The position numbers and the translations under genes were made by a program. The notes under the pieces were generated by a model, which saw only the letters and a list, made by a program, of their open reading frames with translations, was not told where the DNA came from and did not search any database. This document shows positions 54,431 through 64,000 of a DNA stretch of 64,000 nt, in pieces (positions within the stretch are counted from its first letter, which is position 1; each line of letters starts with the position of its first letter). Origin of the DNA: Xenopus tropicalis (Eukaryota; Chordata; Amphibia; Anura; Pipidae); assembly GCF_000004195.4 (NCBI RefSeq), contig NC_030677.2:199615743-199679742 (forward strand), written 5' to 3'.

Positions 54431-55196
54431 GACCATCTGCGGATGCTTGAAAGATGTTTATCTTCTTTGTATGTTTTTTAATACATTAAGACCTATTTAG
54501 AAGAGTATAATAATATAATACAAGAACGTTGGATCATCTGAGGCCACCACTGATGTTGGTTTAACCACTCAGGGCCTCTAACCCCACCCATTGGCACTTG
54601 GGTATTGGCTACCCCACTAATCTTGTTTCTAGAGCAACTTTCTTCTAAGTCTAACCTCATGCTTTCTATATTGTTTTATCAATTAACCTATAGAGACACA
54701 GGCACCTGAAGAAGGGTCAAGTCATTGCATGAAGAACGTATGAAGATGTTTATATGTCTTTGTACCCCACCCATTGGCATTTGGGTATTGGCTACTCGAC
54801 TAATCTTGTTTCTAGAGCTTACTATATTGCTTTATAAATTAACCTATAGAGACACAAACACCTGAAGACCATGTGCGGATGCTTGAAAGATGTTTATCTT
54901 CTTTGTATGTTTTTTAATACATTAAGACCTATTTAGAAGAGTATAATAATATAATACAAGAACGTTGGATCATCTGAGGCCACCACTGATGTTGGTTTAA
55001 CCACTCAGGGTCTCCAACCCCACCCAATGGCACTTGGGTATTGGCTACTCGACTAATCTTGTTTCTAGAGCAACTTTCTCCTAAGTCCAACCTCATGCTT
55101 TCTATATTGTTTTATCAATAAACCTATAGAGACACAGGCACCTGAAGAAGGGTCAAGTCATTGCATGAAGGATGTATGAAGATATTTATATGTCTA
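54431..55196. repeat. 436-bp tandem duplication with a third partial inner copy
   Basis: GCGGATGCTTGAAAGATG starts copies near 54439 and 54875 (offset 436 bp). The copies run through GGATCATCTGAGGCCACCAC to ATGAAGATNTTTATATGTCT (54760 and 55196). Inside the first copy, 54763-54860 is a shortened repeat of the CCCCACCCATTGGC through CACCTGAAGA portion. The sequence includes CACCTGAAGAAGGGTCAAGT. No gene. Confidence 0.9.
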
Positions 55197-55994
55197 CCAG
55201 GGGCATAACAACATATAGTGCCAACGCACCAAGGGTCAACTGAATATACAGTAGACTACAGGCAACAGCAACACAATGTACAATTTTTGTTGTGCTTATA
55301 AATAGTTTAATGGCTCAAGAAGCCAACATTTATAACAGCATTGTTTCATGCCCCAACAGACCCTTTATCAAGGATATAGTCTTAAAAGTATGTGTATTAA
55401 GGTTGAATTGCTGACATCCCACCTTCCAATCAAATTTTAAACTAAAATAAGTGAAGCAAAATGCTGTAAACCATTACCCAAAATGCTGGTTCATATGTGA
55501 ACCTATTGTAACCTATTGTAATGTAACATCAGAAAATAGAGCATGTTGCATTTGAACACAATGAAATGTAACACAGCTTGAACACATCTAATTACTACAG
55601 TTAAATCAATGTACACAGCTCTGAATGGGCAATCCTTTGTGCAAATTAACTAATTAATGTACATAAATAGACATATGAAAGGAGATGACAGACACAATTT
55701 AGCTCCTGTATTTTCATTTTACAGCTACTTGAAATCTTTGCAAGAAGTGTGAAACGCAATCCTTCTCCCCTATTAGTAGACGTGTGTATGATGAATGAAT
55801 ATCAGCAAGCAATTTAAGTGCTCACTTGAGCTCGGAGAACTCTAGCAGTTCAAGCAGCAGAAATGCTTGAGCTCAATAAAAAGCCGTAAAGTATCAGTTG
55901 CTAGTTGGTGTGATCAAGAAAGTTGTTTCTATATGTGTACATTCACCTGCTGGTGACCAATGTCTGCCCATGTATGGTTACCTTTCCCCTAGAG
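55197..55994. other. intergenic, nothing supported
   Basis: AT-rich, no gene recognised. Confidence 0.5.
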
Positions 55995-56289
55995 CAGGGA
56001 TCCCCAACCTTTCTTACTCATGAGCCACAGTCAAATGTAAAAAGACTTGGAGAGCAACACAAGCACCATAAAAGTTCATAGAGGTGCCAAATAAGGGCTA
56101 TGATTGGCTATTAGGGGCCTCTATGCACACTATCAGCTTACAGGGGCTTTATTTGGTAGGAAATCTTGTTTTTATTCAACCAAAACTTGCCCCCAAGTCA
56201 GGAATTCAAAAATAACTCCCTGGTTTGGGGGCACTGAGAGCAACATCCAAAGGGTTGCTTGCCCTGGAGCCACTGGTTGGGGATAACTG
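55995..56289 (+). mobile_element. hAT-like MITE (CAGGGATCCCCAACC family), copy d
   Basis: Termini CAGGGATCCCCAACC and GGTTGGGGATAACTG; flanking octamers CCCTAGAG and ACCTAGAA agree at 6 of 8. 295 bp, the same length as copy c. Confidence 0.88.
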
Positions 56290-56310
56290 ACCTAGAAAAA
56301 TCATGTAGAA

Positions 56311-56497
56311 CAGTGGTTCTTAACCTGTGGGTTGGGACCCCTTTGGGGGTCGAACAACCCTTTCACAGGAGTCACCTAAGACCATCAGAAAACACCTATT
56401 TCCGATGGTCTTAGGAACAATTTTATGGTTGGGGGGTCACCACAACATGAGGAACTGTATTAAAGGGTCACGGCATTAGGAAGGTTGAGAACCACTG
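56311..56497. mobile_element. SPIN-type hAT MITE (187 bp)
   Basis: Termini CAGTGGTTCTTAACCTGTGG and AAGGTTGAGAACCACTG are inverted repeats. A perfect 8-bp duplication ATGTAGAA lies at 56303-56310 and 56498-56505. The body has GGGGGTCGAACAACCCTTTC, CCTAAGACCATC with its inverse GATGGTCTTAGG, and GGGTCACCACAACATGAGG, which I recognise as SPIN, the hAT family known for horizontal spread among tetrapods including X. tropicalis. Non-autonomous. Recognition is from memory of the family, not from a search. Confidence 0.9.
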
Positions 56498-56505
56498 ATG
56501 TAGAA

Positions 56506-56937
56506 GCTATTAAACACCAGCACAGAGCCTTTTATAACCTTAACAATGATGTTATACTACTGTTCATAACTACTGAGAGCTTTATTGGTGTTTATCTATT
56601 TACCTGTAAAGATAAAATGATAAGCATGTGACTAGTATATATTAAACAGAATATGGGGAATGTAACCAACAAAACAGAATTTTTATTACTAGCAAAAGAG
56701 ATTTATCCCTATCTGTTCTTTAGCCAGAAAGATCTTAACACATCTGGGGTTATGTTTGTGTGGGACTGCTTGTTGGAATTGTGGATGGAGGTTTGTGTCC
56801 TGTGTTGTGACTGGTTTGTTTGATGGGGTGGTTTGGTGTGTATTGGGTACAAATGTAACTATGAAGGTAACGAATGGACAAAGATTTGAACTTTTGCTTT
56901 GGAAACTCAACCATAAGGTACCAGAGGCTGTCTATTA
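56506..56937. other. intergenic, nothing supported
   Basis: No gene or repeat recognised. Confidence 0.5.
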
Positions 56938-57085
56938 TTAACATTTATTTATAAAGCGCCAACATATCCCGCAGCGCTGTACAATAAGTGGGTTTCATAC
57001 ATTGGACATACAGAGTAACATATAAAGCAATCAATAACCGATACAAGAGGTGAAGGGAGCCCTGCCCAAAAGAGCATAGTCTAAC
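56938..57085 (+). mobile_element. SINE-tail-like dispersed repeat
   Basis: ATTTATTTATAAAGCGCCAA, GCAGCGCTGTACAATAAG and GGAGCCCTGCCCAAAAGAGC. The same order occurs, split, at 15471-16572 and, reversed, at 63925-64000. The exact family is uncertain. Confidence 0.7.
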
Positions 57086-58084
57086 TCATCCTCTATCTTC
57101 TGGCTCCTCTCCATGTCTTCAGCCTTTGCCCTTTTGCTTTGTGCCCATTGAGTTTCATTGACCTCATGCAGATGACAGTTGGGAAATGACTGTCATCTGC
57201 ACATTATCAAAAATCATGGTAAATGTCAAAATCCTGGAAAAAAAATTGGGGGCCATGACTTTGCTCATAATTCACAATTGTTTACCATGCTTCCCCCATA
57301 TCTTGATAAATCAAGAATGTGCAAGTCATAATTATGTAAGGCATGGGGAAGAATCACAAATTGCATTTCCCTCATACATTTTCAAGCAAGTTGATAAACC
57401 ATGAATGAGACATACAAAATGCAATTTTCACCTTAATGATTAAGATACATGTCCCATTGACTTTCCAACCATCTTGACAGGTTTCAGAAGGCAAACTTTA
57501 GATTTTTATTTTTCGTTTTTCTAGAAAAATTAATCGTGCGAAATTGCTGGAAAAAAATCACAAACCAGGGTTGAAATCTCTGAAATTTCTGAATCTCTGA
57601 AATCTCTCAGTAACACTGCACAAGTATAGGCGAGTAACTCCATGTCTACAGAATGCTGCTGATCTCCAGCGTTCCCTGGGATAAAGAATCCAGCATTCAT
57701 ACACTGAGGGGAAGATTTATAAACATTCCGATTTTCATGGTTTTAGAGGTTTATGAAACCACGACTAAGCTCATTCCCACTGAAACCACAAATATCTAGT
57801 CCTTTATTAAAAGATCCATATTGAAAAAGCACAGATGAAAAAAGATGTGGAAAAAACATGAAAATGAATTTTTTTCATATTGTTCGACAAATGAAAGCAT
57901 CAAAAATCCTGAAGACTTCTAAAACCATTTATATTGGTCACAAAATAAATGACCATACTTGGACTGATCATCTGAGTCATGGGCCAACAGAATTGGATCA
58001 TACCAACTGTTAGTTGATAACCTCCTAAATGTACCAATGGTGTTCATAAACCAACAGGATATTTAGGTAAATTTTATCTCTGTA
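57086..58084. other. intergenic with AT-rich MITE-like pieces
   Basis: AT-rich segments with ATTTATAAACATTCCGATTT at about 57715 and A-rich CACGA/CACAAA words hint at eroded MITEs, but no paired termini were found. No gene. Confidence 0.45.
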
Positions 58085-58972
58085 CAGGTATGGGATCCAT
58101 TATCCGGAAACCCATTATCCAGAAAGTTCTGAATTATGGAAAGGCATCTCCCACAGACTCCATTATAAGCAAATAATTGAATTTTTTAAAAATGATTTCC
58201 TTTTTCCCTGTAATAATAAAACAGTACCTGTACTTGATCCCAACTAAGATATAATTACCCCTTATTGGGGGCAGAACAGCCCTATTGGGTTTATTTAATG
58301 GTTAAATGATTCCCTTTTCTCTGTAATAATAAAACAGTACCTGTACTTGATCCCAACTAAGATATAATTACCCCTTATTGGGGCAGAACAGCCCTATTGG
58401 GTTTATTTAATGGTTAAATGATTCCCTTTTCTCTGTAATAATAAAACAGTACCTGTACTTGATCCCAACTAAGATATAATTACCCCTTATTGGGGGCAGA
58501 ACAGCCCTATTGGGTTTATTTAATGGTTAAATGATTCCCTTTTCTCTGTAATAATAAAACAGTACCTGTACTTGATCCCAACTAAGATATAATTACCCCT
58601 TATTGGGGGCAGAACAGCCCTATTGGGTTTATTTAATGGTTAAATGATTCCCTTTTCTCTGTAATAATAAAACAGTACCTGTACTTGATCCCAACTAAGA
58701 TATAATTACCCCTTATTGGGGCAGAACAGCCCTATTGGGTTTATTTCATGGTTAAATGATTTCCTTTTCTCTGTAATAATAAAACAGTACCTGTACTTGA
58801 TCCCAACTAAGATATAATTACCCCTTATTGGGGGCAGAACAGCCCTATTGGGTTTATTTAATATTTAAATGATTTTTAGCAGACTTAAGTTATGGAGATC
58901 CAGATTATGGAAAAATCCCTTATCCGGAAAACCCCGGGTCCTGAACATTCTGGATAACAGGTCCTATACCTG
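58085..58972 (+). mobile_element. TA-flanked MITE with 113-bp array, copy D (best preserved)
   Basis: Termini CAGGTATGGGATCC and GGTCCTATACCTG between TA at 58083-58084 and 58973-58974. Left subterminal ATCCGGAAACCCATTATCCA and right TTATCCGGAAAACCCCGGG are present. About six 113-bp units occupy 58200-58860. TA flanks would fit a Tc1/mariner-type duplication, but TA could instead be part of the terminal repeat. No transposase. Confidence 0.93.
58200..58860. repeat. 113-bp tandem array (about 6 copies)
   Basis: CTGTAATAATAAAACAGTAC, CTGTACTTGATCCCAACTAA, GATATAATTACCCCTTATTG and TATTGGGTTTATTTAATGG repeat at about 113-bp spacing. Small differences are one fewer G in TTGGGGGCAG and TTTAATGG/TTTCATGG. 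Virtually the same units occur in the other three array-bearing copies. Confidence 0.95.
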
Positions 58973-58974
58973 TA

Positions 58975-59577
58975 CAATGGTTGACATGACCCCCGTTCAT
59001 AGCCCAGTGTAACAATCTAGGCTGAAGCCAAAACAACACAATTACTCATCATCACATCACTCAACATAGAATATAAATTATAATGATTAAAGCCAAAGTC
59101 AGTGTCTCATGTAAAACAAAAACAAAATTAGAGGCTGCCCAAAATTTGAATGTAACACAGCTTACTAACAAACAAGACTAATCTCCCAACTAAAATTGTG
59201 TAGCTTTCCTTTAGCTTTCTCATGTATTCCTCTGCTGAATGTTAACTCAACAATTAGTAAATGCCAACAAAATGCTGGGTCTCTGGAGAAAGTGAGGTGC
59301 CTGATACACTGAGTGGAGATGTTTAAATTAACCACATGATCTACTGCAGAACAGGCCAATCTGTGCTTCACTACATGTCCCTTCCCTAATGTGCGGGAAT
59401 ACAGGCTCCCACCTAAACCAATTACATTTCCATGCTTAGCTACGTGAATATGGTATTACCACTAATAGGGCAAAATGAAAACCAGAACTTACAATATAAG
59501 GCATAGCATTATGGATCATAAGTTGCTTTAATGGTTTCCTGTTGTTGTATCTGGGCCCTCTATGGTCATTATAGATT

Positions 59578-59583
<6 letters not shown>
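58975..59583. other. intergenic, nothing supported
   Basis: No gene recognised before the GATA tract. Confidence 0.5.
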
Positions 59584-59660
<77 letters not shown>

Positions 59661-59669
59661 AAGATAGAT

Positions 59670-59713
<44 letters not shown>

Positions 59714-59872
59714 CATAGATACATAGATAGATATATGATAGATAGATAGATACATAGATAGATACATAGATAGATACATAGATAGATGATAGATAGATAG
59801 ATAGATACAATAGATAGATAGATACAGTAGATAGATAGCTAGATAGATAGATAAAGTAGATGATAGATAGAT

Positions 59873-59919
<47 letters not shown>

Positions 59920-60073
59920 GATAGATAGATAGATAGATAGATAATAGCTAGACAGATAGATAGATTAGATAGATAGATAGACATAGATACATAGATAGAT
60001 AGATGATAGATATATGATAGATAGATAGATGATAGATAGATAGATACATAGATAGATACATAGATAGATAGAT

Positions 60074-60112
<39 letters not shown>

Positions 60113-60123
60113 GATAGATAGAC

Positions 60124-60163
<40 letters not shown>

Positions 60164-60315
60164 GGATAATAGATAGATAGATACAGTCAATAGATAGATA
60201 GATACAGTAGATAGATAGCTAGATAAAGTAGATGATAGATAGATGATAGATAGATAATAGCTAGACAGATAGATTAGATTGATAGATAGATAGATAGATA
60301 GATAGACAGATAAAT

Positions 60316-60349
<34 letters not shown>

Positions 60350-60388
60350 CAGATAGACAGATACATAAATAGATAGATAGATTAATAA

Positions 60389-60433
<45 letters not shown>

Positions 60434-60537
60434 CAGATAAATAGATAGATAGATAGATAGATAGATAGACAGATAGACAGATACATAAATAGATAGATAG
60501 ATGAATAGATAGATAGATAGATAGTTGATAGATAGTT

Positions 60538-60590
<53 letters not shown>

Positions 60591-60614
60591 ATAAATAGAT
60601 AGATAAATAGATAT
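59584..60614. repeat. (GATA)n microsatellite, about 1 kb, interrupted
   Basis: Nearly continuous GATA/TAGA tetranucleotides with interruptions (GATGATA, ACATAGATACATAG, ACAGTAGATA, AATAATAGCTAGACAG). The block with TACAGTAGATAGATAGCTAG and GTAGATGATAGATAG occurs twice, near 59822 and 60203, indicating a larger duplication inside the tract. Minus-strand SIYLSIYLS frames are artefacts. Confidence 0.98.
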
Positions 60615-60737
60615 AGAAGCAGAGTAAGAGACAGCAATTCAGAGACAGAGAATGTACAGTAAGTTGCTGCTGAGCATATATATAAAGGAACATAGTAAAG
60701 GGTAACTGTAAACTTTTCTGCTCATCTAGATGATTAA

Positions 60738-61211
60738 AGGAGAAAGAAAGGTAAAAACTAAGTGAGCTTTATCAGAAAGGTCTATGTAAATACAGCCATA
60801 AGCACTCACAAAAACGCTGCACTGAGTCCTCTATCAAAAGAAACACAGGATTTCTTGTCTCTTTTTTGTAAAGATGATGTTCCATTGTCTGACTTCCTCT
60901 CTCAGAAATATCCTTGATTCCCAGGGCCAGAGTCTGCACAGTTCTCTCCTCTCTCCCCTCTCCTGCTTCCCTCTCTGACCAGAATGATAAGAACTCCTTC
61001 CCCCTCCCTTAGGAATGTGTGATCTGAGCTATAACGGCTAGACTGCAGGCAGGAAGCTACTTAAAATGGCAGCTGCTATCTTAAGCAAATGGAGAAAGCT
61101 TCTAAAGCTGTTTACTCAGGTATGGTAATGGTTTCTGCAGAATAAATATAGGGTTCTAGGTGGCACTAATGTGGCAAATCTATTGGCTGCCAAAATGACT
61201 TTCCTTCTCCT
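60738..61211. mobile_element. TTAA-type (T2/Kolobok-like) MITE, copy 2
   Basis: Termini AGGAGAAAGAAAGG and CTTTCCTTCTCCT between TTAA at 60734-60737 and 61212-61215. 474 bp, collinear with the element at 3549-4028. No transposase. Confidence 0.9.
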
Positions 61212-61396
61212 TTAAAGCAAGGATTTCTTCAGTGTTGGATTGGCCCACTGGGATACCAGCCTCCTGCTCCTGACCATTTGGCTTATTTCATTCCCTGTTT
61301 CTGTATGGGAGCAAAGAGGAGAAATAGATTGAAGAATAGTGTATAGTATCCAAAGAAAAGATACTAGGTGAATAAAGAACTTGAGTAAGGAAAGGG

Positions 61397-61553
61397 TAGT
61401 GATGAGCGAATCTGTCCCATTTAGCTTTGCCACAAAATTCACAAAACAAGAAAAATGAGCAAAATGCCTTTAGTTAATGGGTTTTTACCGCGCAACATTA
61501 GAGTCTATGGGCTTTTTTTTGTGGTGAAACGTGGCAAATTTCACTTGTCACTA
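61397..61553. mobile_element. hAT-like MITE, TAGTGATGAGCGAA family, copy 10 (short)
   Basis: Termini TAGTGATGAGCGAATCTGTC and GGCAAATTTCACTTGTCACTA without the last base are recognisable. Flanking octamers GGAAAGGG and GAATGGAG are only weakly similar. At 157 bp it is the shortest copy in the window. Confidence 0.75.
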
Positions 61554-61811
61554 GAATGGAGTAATAGTAGTTTGACGAGTGGGCCAATAGTCTAAGGTTT
61601 TCTGGAGGATCCCTGACATCCCTTTATGACACTGCATTTCTTGGAACTGGTTTATTCCAAAATTGTTTTATTTCTAACAAATTCTATTACAAATTTTTGT
61701 AATTGATTTTTGTCTTTTACATAAAAATATACTTGGTAAAAATACTTTGGTGTGTGCTCCTTTGCTAGACAATGTATTACATCTGTCTTTCAAAATAGCC
61801 GACACAAAGCC

Positions 61812-62723
61812 TGTATGTATGTATGTATGTATATATTTATGTATGTATGCATGTGTGTATGTATGTATGTATTTATGCTTGTATGTATGTATGTATGTAT
61901 GTATTTATGCTTGTATGTATGTATGCTTGTATGTATGTATGTATGTATGTATGTATTTATGCTTGTATGTATGTATGCTTGTATGTATGTATGTATGCAT
62001 GTGTGTATGTATGTATGTATTTATGCTTGTATGTATGTATGTATGTATGTATTTATGCTTGTATGTATGTATGCTTGTATGTATGTATGTATGCATGTGT
62101 GTATGTATGTATGTATTTATGCTTGTATGTATGTATGTATGTATGTATTTATGCTTGTATGTATGTATGCTTGTATGTATGTATGTATGCATGTGTGTAT
62201 GTATGTATGTATTTATGCTTGTATGTATGTATGTATGTATGTGTGTATGTATGTATGTATGCATGTGTGTATGTATGTATGCATGTATGTATGCTTGTAT
62301 GTATGTATGTATGTATGTATGTATGTATGTATGCGTGTATGTATGTATGTATGTATGTATGCTTGTATGTATGTATGTATGTATGTATGTATGTATGCTT
62401 GTATGTATGTATGTATGTATGTATGTATGTTTGTATGTATGTATGTATGTATGTATGCTTGTATGTATGTATGTATATATGCTTGTATGTATGTTTGTAT
62501 GCATGTGTGTATGTATGTATGTATGCTTGTATGTATGTATGTATGCTTGTATGTATGTATGTATGTATGTATGTACAGTATGTTTGTATGTATGTATGTA
62601 TGTATGTATGTATGTATGCTTGTATGTATGTATGTATATATGCTTGTATGTATGTTTGTATGCATGTGTGTATGTATGTATGTATGTATGTGTGTACGTA
62701 TGCATGTGTGTATGTATGTATGC
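61812..62723. repeat. (GTAT)n microsatellite, about 0.9 kb, with 96-bp higher-order repeat
   Basis: GTAT/ATGT tetranucleotides with regular variants TTTATGCTTG, ATGCATGTGTG and ATGCTTG. The pattern starting GTATTTATGCTTGTATG recurs at 61953, 62049 and 62145, a 96-bp higher-order unit. Three plus-strand frames stay open (CMYVCMYV peptides) because the unit lacks stops; not coding. Confidence 0.97.
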
Positions 62724-63924
62724 TAGTGTGAGCCTGTTTTATGTGTGTATATATTTTTCACAATAGTAGTCACGTGATGGTCGGCTTTTTTTCCGCAATA
62801 TCTGTCACTTGAAACTGACTTGCTTTATTTTGCTGTATTGGGACTTCAATTACCCAAATCAATTTCAATGTAATTAAAATCTCCAGTGATGAACTGTTCA
62901 GCCTTTTATATCTTGATAAGAGTTGGCGTCTTCATCAGTATGAGGACATTTTTTACATATTCCCACAATTAATATGGGAGTTGTCTTCCATCCCATGTGT
63001 TTTACTACATCACTATTCAATCAAATTAAATACATTTTTAATGAAATAGGTTCTTGGTTTAGCATCTCTGTACATTTATGACATGCATGTTTATTATATA
63101 TAGGGGCCTCCAGAACACTTGGAAGGTCTTGAACAGTTTGAACGCTCGACTGTATCATTATTGTCATATAGCACTGCTCTAAAGTCCAAAATGAGAGGCT
63201 CTAAAGGACATGGAACCCCTAATAAAGAATACAGTTCACCTGAAAGGGAACATTAAAATGGACTTCCTGGTCCATAAACCATAACACAGTATATTTATCA
63301 GACAAGAGAACTTAGAAGTCAGGGATAGGATATTCTTGTAATTTTATTCAGCAATTAGCACAAGATGTTGGTGCCACCAAATGGCAGGAATTACCTAGAG
63401 TGCCCCACAGATAGTCCATATGTAGCCAAGTCACAAATAGGCTGGTATAAGGCCGGTATATTGCAGTCCTTGATGTTATTATTCCTCCAGGTTGCACAGA
63501 TCCATTAGAGTCCAAAGGGCACATCAGACAGACCCGCACATAGATATTACATACAGAAGACAATTTAATATAACCATCCCATATGTCACTGTGGTACCAG
63601 AAAATAATATTAATATACACTACATACTGTATATATGGTATATCTAACTACACCGGGAAGTAACACAACCCCACAATAGAAATCTGGTGTTTGGCTGAAT
63701 GCACTTATGCATTAATAGAAGATACTGTATTCACTTACATATTGTTATTTTAACCTACTAATTTGAAATGAATTTAGTAGTATCTCCAAAAATGCATTTA
63801 TTTAGAGAAGCTTACCCTAATCTAGTTTAACATAACCTCAGTGTGCCGCTAAAATACCCTGTGCCACACCTCTCACAACTCTGTCATGCCCATTCCCACA
63901 CCTTGTGTCTCAACCCTTTCTCCT
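62724..63924. other. intergenic, nothing supported
   Basis: About 1.2 kb, AT-rich, no recognised gene, RNA gene or repeat terminus. Confidence 0.5.
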
Positions 63925-64000
63925 TGTAGATTGTAAGCTCTTTTGGGCAGGGCCCTCTTCACCTCCTGTATCGGTTATTGATTGCTTTATATGTTACTCT
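63925..64000 (-). mobile_element. SINE-tail-like dispersed repeat, cut by window end
   Basis: TAGATTGTAAGCTCTTTTGG, GCAGGGCCCTCTTCACCTCC and GGTTATTGATTGCTTTATAT is the reverse of 57010-57085. It continues beyond the window. Confidence 0.7.

Noticed and set aside
59436..62766. Long ORFs rich in SIYLSIYLS, CMYVCMYV or HTYIHTYI
   Set aside because: They are translations of (GATA)n and (GTAT)n microsatellites in frames without stops.

Overview
This is vertebrate genomic DNA, almost certainly from a frog of the genus Xenopus and most likely X. tropicalis. Only one intact host protein-coding gene can be supported: an intronless rhodopsin-family GPCR on the minus strand at 42320-43594, recognisable as the relaxin-3 receptor RXFP3 (relaxin family peptide receptor 3). 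The rest is a dense, nested collection of transposable elements, their tandemly amplified fragments and featureless intergenic DNA. The species call rests on the receptor, on the many short inverted-repeat DNA transposons (TTAA-, TA- and 8-bp-duplication types) typical of Xenopus, on CR1-like and Penelope-like retroelements, and on a SPIN hAT copy at 56311-56497, a family known from X. tropicalis.

Layout. 1-2787 is the end of an 89-bp tandem array that runs off the left edge. 2.8-7.3 kb holds nested hAT-like and TTAA-type MITEs and an LTR-like piece. 7.35-10.27 kb is a dead CR1/L2-like LINE with its endonuclease, reverse transcriptase and 3' octamer tail still readable. 10.6-20.1 kb carries more MITEs, one with a 21-bp internal array, one with a 113-bp array, a 163-bp-arm inverted repeat and several TTAA elements. 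22-28 kb holds a second 113-bp-array MITE, a Penelope-like element with an intact GIY-YIG endonuclease, and a partial local duplicate (27348-27691) that preserves the empty Penelope target. 26.1-27.3 and 33.0-34.0 kb are two LTRs of one family pointing at each other. 30.3-31.6 kb is a 52-bp minisatellite that appears to derive from a MITE core. 39.0-40.3 kb is a roughly 240-bp tandem array that includes a MITE terminus. 42.1-44.0 kb is the rxfp3 locus with a plausible TATA promoter, an overlapping upstream ORF and a poly(A) signal. 45.5-47.6 kb is an 82-bp array. 47.6-58.9 kb is mixed intergenic DNA with several MITEs and local duplications. 59.6-60.6 kb is (GATA)n and 61.8-62.7 kb is (GTAT)n.

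The genes do not form a pathway: one neuropeptide receptor sits in a repeat-rich intergenic landscape, and the remaining coding remnants are transposon proteins. The recurring theme is that MITEs have acted as seeds for tandem arrays: five different arrays here (21, 52, 113, about 90 and about 240 bp) lie inside elements with identifiable termini. I found no convincing new multi-gene system. All boundaries were read by eye, without alignment or database search.
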